Shown here: positions 60,401 to 64,000 of the stretch, one piece after another
Layout: every line of letters starts with the position of its first letter
Numbering within the stretch: position 1 is the stretch's first letter
Origin: Sipunculus nudus
Taxonomy: Eukaryota > Annelida > Sipuncula > Golfingiida > Sipunculidae
Length of the DNA stretch: 64,000 nt
Direction: 5' to 3'
NCBI GenBank assembly: GCA_026874595.1
Contig: CM049306.1
Location: 510,019-574,018, forward strand
The notes under the pieces: generated by a model
Databases searched by the model: none
Seen by the model: the letters and a program-made list of their open reading frames with translations, nothing else
Told to the model about the DNA's origin: nothing
Program-made: the position numbers and the translations under genes

Positions 60401-63400
60401 ATTTACCAGAAAAACAATTGGCCGGGGGGTATCGGCAAACTGCTTGCAATTTGCTACCTGGGCGCCCAGGAGAGAGGGGGCCTGGCTGTCAAAGTAGCAA
60501 TTTGCGGATTTACCAAAAAAAAAATTGGCCTGGGGGTATCGGCAAATTGCCAGCAATTTGAGACCTGGGAGACCAGGAGAGAGGGGGCCTGGTTGTCAAA
60601 GTAGCAATTTGCTAGCAATTTGCGGATTTACCAGAAAAAAAATTGGCCGGGGGTATCCAGGAGAGAGGGGGCCTGGTTGTCAAAGTTGCGACCTGAGCGA
60701 CCAGGAGAGAGGGGGCCTGGTTGTCAAAGTAGCAATTTGCAAGAAATTTGCGGATTTACCAGAAAAAAAAATGAGCCAGGGGGTATCCGCAAATTTCTAG
60801 CAATTTGCGACCTGAGCGACCAGGAGAAAAGGGGCCTGCCTGTCAAAGTAGCAATTTGCTAGCAATTTGCAGATTTTCCAGAAAAAAAAATGGCCGGGGG
60901 GTATCGGCAAATTGCGAGCAATTTGCGGATTTACCAGGAAAAAATTGGCTGACATGAGCGACAAGGAGGGAGGGGCCTGGGTGTCAAAGTAGTAATTTCC
61001 TAGCAATTTGCGAATTTCCAGGAAAAAAAAAGTTGGCCGTGGGGTATCCGCAAATTGCTAGCAATTTGCGACCTCAGCGACCAGGAGAGAGGGGGCCTGG
61101 TTGTCAAAGTAGCAATTTGCCAGCAATTTACGGATTTTCCAGAAAAAAAAATGGCCGGGGGGTATCAGCAAATTGCGAGCAATTTGAGACCTGGGAGACC
61201 AGGAGAGAGTGGGCCTGGTTGTGAAAGTAGCAATAAGCTAGCAATTTGGGGATTTACCAGGAAAAAAAAATTGGCCGGGGGGTATCGGCAAATTGCCAGC
61301 AATTTGCGACCTGAGCGACCAGGAGAGAGGGGGCCTGGTTCTCAAAGTAGCAATTTGCTAGCAATTTGCGGATTTACCAGAAAAAAAAAATTGGTCGTTG
61401 GGTATCCGGAAATTGTTAGCAATTTGCGACTTCAGTGACCAGGAGAGAGGGGGCCTCGTTGTCAAAGTAAAAATTTGCTAGCAATTTGGGATTTTCATGA
61501 AAAAAAATGGCCAAGGGGTATCGGCAAATTGCAAGCAATTTGCGGATTTACCAGGAAAAAAATTTGGCCGACCTGAGCGAAAAGGAGGGAGCGGCCTGGC
61601 TGTCAAAGTAGCAATTTGCTAGCAATTTGCGGATTTACCAGAAAAAAAAATTGGCCGTGGGGTATCCTCAAATTGCTAGCAATTTGCGACCTCAGCGACC
61701 AGGAGAGAGGGGGCCTGGTTGTCAAAGTAGCATTTTGCTAGCAATTTGCGAATTTACCAGAAAAAAAAATTGGCCGAGGGTATCCAGGAGAGAGGGGGCC
61801 TGGTTGTCAAAGTTGCGACCTGAGCGACCAGGAGAGAGGGGGCGTGGTTGTCAAAGTAGCAATTTGTAAGAAATTTGCGGATTTACCAGAAAAAAAAATT
61901 GGCCAGGGGGTATCCCCAAATTTCTAGCAATTTGCGACCTGAGCGACCAGGAGAGAAGGGGCCTGCCTGTCAAAGTAGCAATATGCTAGCAATTTGCAGA
62001 TTTTCCAGAAAAAAAAATCGCCGGGGGTTATCGAACAATTGCGAGCAATTTGCGGATTTACCAGGAAAAAAATTGGCCGACCTTAGCGACAAGGAGGGAG
62101 GGGCCTGGCTGTCAAAGTAGCAATTTGCTAGCAATTTATGGATTTTCCAGAAAACAAAAATTGGCCAGGGGGTATCCGCAAATTGCTAGCAATTTGCGAC
62201 CTGAGCGACAAGGAGGGAGGGTCCTGGCTGTCAAAGTAGCAATTTGCTAGCAATTTGCGGATTTCACATAAAAACAAAAATTGGCCAGGGGGTATCCGCA
62301 AATTGCTAGCAATTTGCTACCTGGGCACCCAGGAGACAGGGGGCCTGGTTGTCAAAGTAGCAATTTGCTAGCAATTTGCGGATTTAAGAGAAAAAAAAAC
62401 ATGGCCAGGGGGTATCCGCAAATTTCTAGCAATTTGCGACCTGGGCGACCAGAAGAGAAGGGGCCTGCCTGTCAAAGTATCAATTTGCTAGCAATTTGCG
62501 GATTTACCAGAAAAAAAATTGGCCGGGGGGTATCGGCAAACTGCTTGCAATTTGCGACTTCAGCGACCAGGAGAGAGGGGGCCTGGTTGTCAAAGTAACA
62601 ATTTGATAGCAACTTAAGGATTTTCCAGAAAAAAAAATGGCCGGGGGGTATCGGCAAATTGCTAGCAATTTGCGGATATGCCAGGAAAAAAAAATTGGCC
62701 GGGGGGGATCCGCAAATTGCCAGCGATTTGAGACCTGGGAGACCAGGAGAGAGGGGGCCTGGTTGTGAAAGTAGCAATTTGCTAGCAATTTGGGGATTTA
62801 CCAGGAAAAAAAAATTGGCCGGGGGGTATCGGCAAATTGCCAGCAAATTGCGACCTGAGCGACCAGGAGAGAGGGGGCCTGGTTGTCAAAGTTGCGACCT
62901 GAGCTACCAGGAGAGAGGGGGCCTGGTTGTCAAAGTAGCAATTTGCTGGCAATTTGCGGATTTACCAGAAAAAAAAAATTGGTCGTTGGGTATCCGGAAA
63001 TTGCTAGCAATTTGCGACTTCAGCGACCTGGAGAGAGGGGGCCTGGTTGTCAAAGTAAAAATTTGCTAGCAATTTGCGGATTTTCATGAAAAAAAATGGC
63101 CAAGGGGTATCGGCAAATTGCCAGCAATTTGCGGATTTACCAGGAAAAAAATTTGGCCAACCTGAGCGAAAAGGAGGGAGGGGCCTGGTTGTCAAAGTAG
63201 CAATTTGCTGGCAATTTGCGGATTTACCAGAAAAAAAAAATTGGTCGTTGGGTATCCGGAAATTGCTAGCAATTTGCGACTTCAGCGACCTGGAGAGAGG
63301 GGGCCTGGTTGTCAAAGTAAAAATTTGCTAGCAATTTGCGGATTTTCATGAAAAAAAATGGCCAAGGGGTATCGGCAAATTGCCAGCAATTTGCGGATTT

Positions 63401-64000
63401 ACCAGGAAAAAAATTTGGCCAACCTGAGCGAAAAGGAGGGAGGGGCCTGGCTGTCAAAGTAGCAATTTGCTAGCAATTTGCGGATTTACCAGAAAAAAAA
63501 AAAATTGGCCGTGGGGTATCCGCAAATTGCTAGCAATTTGCGACCTCAGCGACCAGGAGAGAGGGGGCCTGGTTGTCAAAGACGCATTTTGCTAGCAATT
63601 TGCGGATTTACCAGAAAAAAAAAATTGGCCGGGGGGTTTCCATGAGAGAGGGGGCCTGGTTGTCAAAGTTGCGACCTGAGCGACCAGGAGAGAGGGGGCG
63701 TGGTTGACAAGGTAGCAATTTGCAAGAAATTTGCGGATTTACTAGAAAAAAAAATTGGCCAGGGGGTATCCCCAAATTTCTAGCAATTTGCGACCTGAGG
63801 GACCAGGAGAGAAGGGGCCTGCCTGTCAAAGTAGCAATATGCTAGCAATTTGCAGATTTTCCAGAAAAAAAAAATCGCCGGGGGTTATCGGACAATTGCG
63901 AGCAATTTGCGGATTTACAAGGAAAAAAATTGGCCGACCTGAGCGACAAGGAGGAAGGGGCCTGGCTGTCAAAGTAGCAATTTGCTAGCAATTTACGGAT
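57407..64000 (+). repeat. Satellite array, block 3 (runs off the window)
   Basis: Continuation of the same satellite. From 57,407 to about 60,110 it matches block 2 from 50,899 at offsets of 6,507-6,511 bp. An extra ~170 bp of internal duplication follows (about 60,130-60,300), and the match resumes at offsets of 6,632-6,682 to about 62,030. From about 62,550 the block 2 start is repeated a third time (offset about 11.6 kb), without the element in front of it. Confidence 0.95.

Noticed and set aside
15965-63988. Many 60-230 codon open frames in the satellite as a protein family
   Set aside because: Frames are open on both strands and in several phases, broken by A-tract length, and explained by a unit length of 118-120 bp.
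15779-64000. CENP-B box or telomeric repeat in the array
   Set aside because: I found no TTCG....A..CGGG-type box in the monomer and no TTAGGG runs; a centromere role is only a hypothesis.
1-64000. tRNA, rRNA or virus-derived genes
   Set aside because: No B-box-type tRNA signature, rRNA core or viral protein motif was seen by eye; a covariance-model scan and a protein search would be needed to exclude small cases.

Overview
The window looks like non-coding nuclear DNA from a eukaryote, most likely a bivalve mollusc. The left part is AT-rich and packed with degenerate dispersed and tandem repeats. It has (GACG/GACA)n microsatellites next to short hairpin ends, (TGTC)n-rich stretches, a dead non-LTR retrotransposon tail and a hAT-like DNA transposon. 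Repeats that carry ACGG-type microsatellites beside tandem cores are well known from bivalves (pearl-type elements). The species cannot be told from this sequence alone. No prokaryotic operons, rRNA, tRNA or CRISPR array are visible.

Layout. 1-15,778: repeat-rich single-copy DNA. It holds a two-copy ~681 bp repeat (1-1,128), a frameshifted reverse-transcriptase tail (1,201-2,091), a pair of elements with microsatellite/hairpin ends (to ~2,634 and ~3,561), a 1.9 kb transposon with 17 bp terminal inverted repeats (6,410-8,308), one convincing minus-strand first coding exon with an E-box/CRE-like promoter (exon 9,303-9,413), and stacked ~72, ~325 and ~330 bp tandem families (11,111-15,420). The ~330 bp family carries CTCF-like motifs.

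15,779-64,000: a head-to-tail satellite in three blocks (15,779-48,124; 50,881-55,902; 57,407 to the window end). Together they cover about 44 kb, or 69% of the window. The monomer is about 119 bp (118-120 measured) and always lies in the same orientation. It contains an A-tract, a G-tract, a perfect 20 bp palindrome and a direct repeat of the same 9-mer. Monomer subtypes are combined into nested higher-order repeats of about 0.97, 1.14, 1.42, 3.0 and 6.5-7.8 kb.

The satellite is interrupted twice. At 48,125-50,880 a ~2.75 kb pearl/MITE-like element sits exactly in the A-tract of one monomer. It has ~280 bp x3 and ~336 bp x4 internal tandem repeats, a (GACGGACA)n microsatellite and a 13 bp terminal inverted repeat. 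At 55,903-57,406 the same element recurs with the same satellite flank but with two internal deletions. It was therefore copied as part of a satellite higher-order repeat and did not insert a second time.

The only likely host gene is the orphan first exon at 9,303-9,413, whose product I do not recognise. Everything else is repeat biology. The most interesting system here is the palindromic satellite, its layered amplification, and a transposon captured and co-amplified by it.
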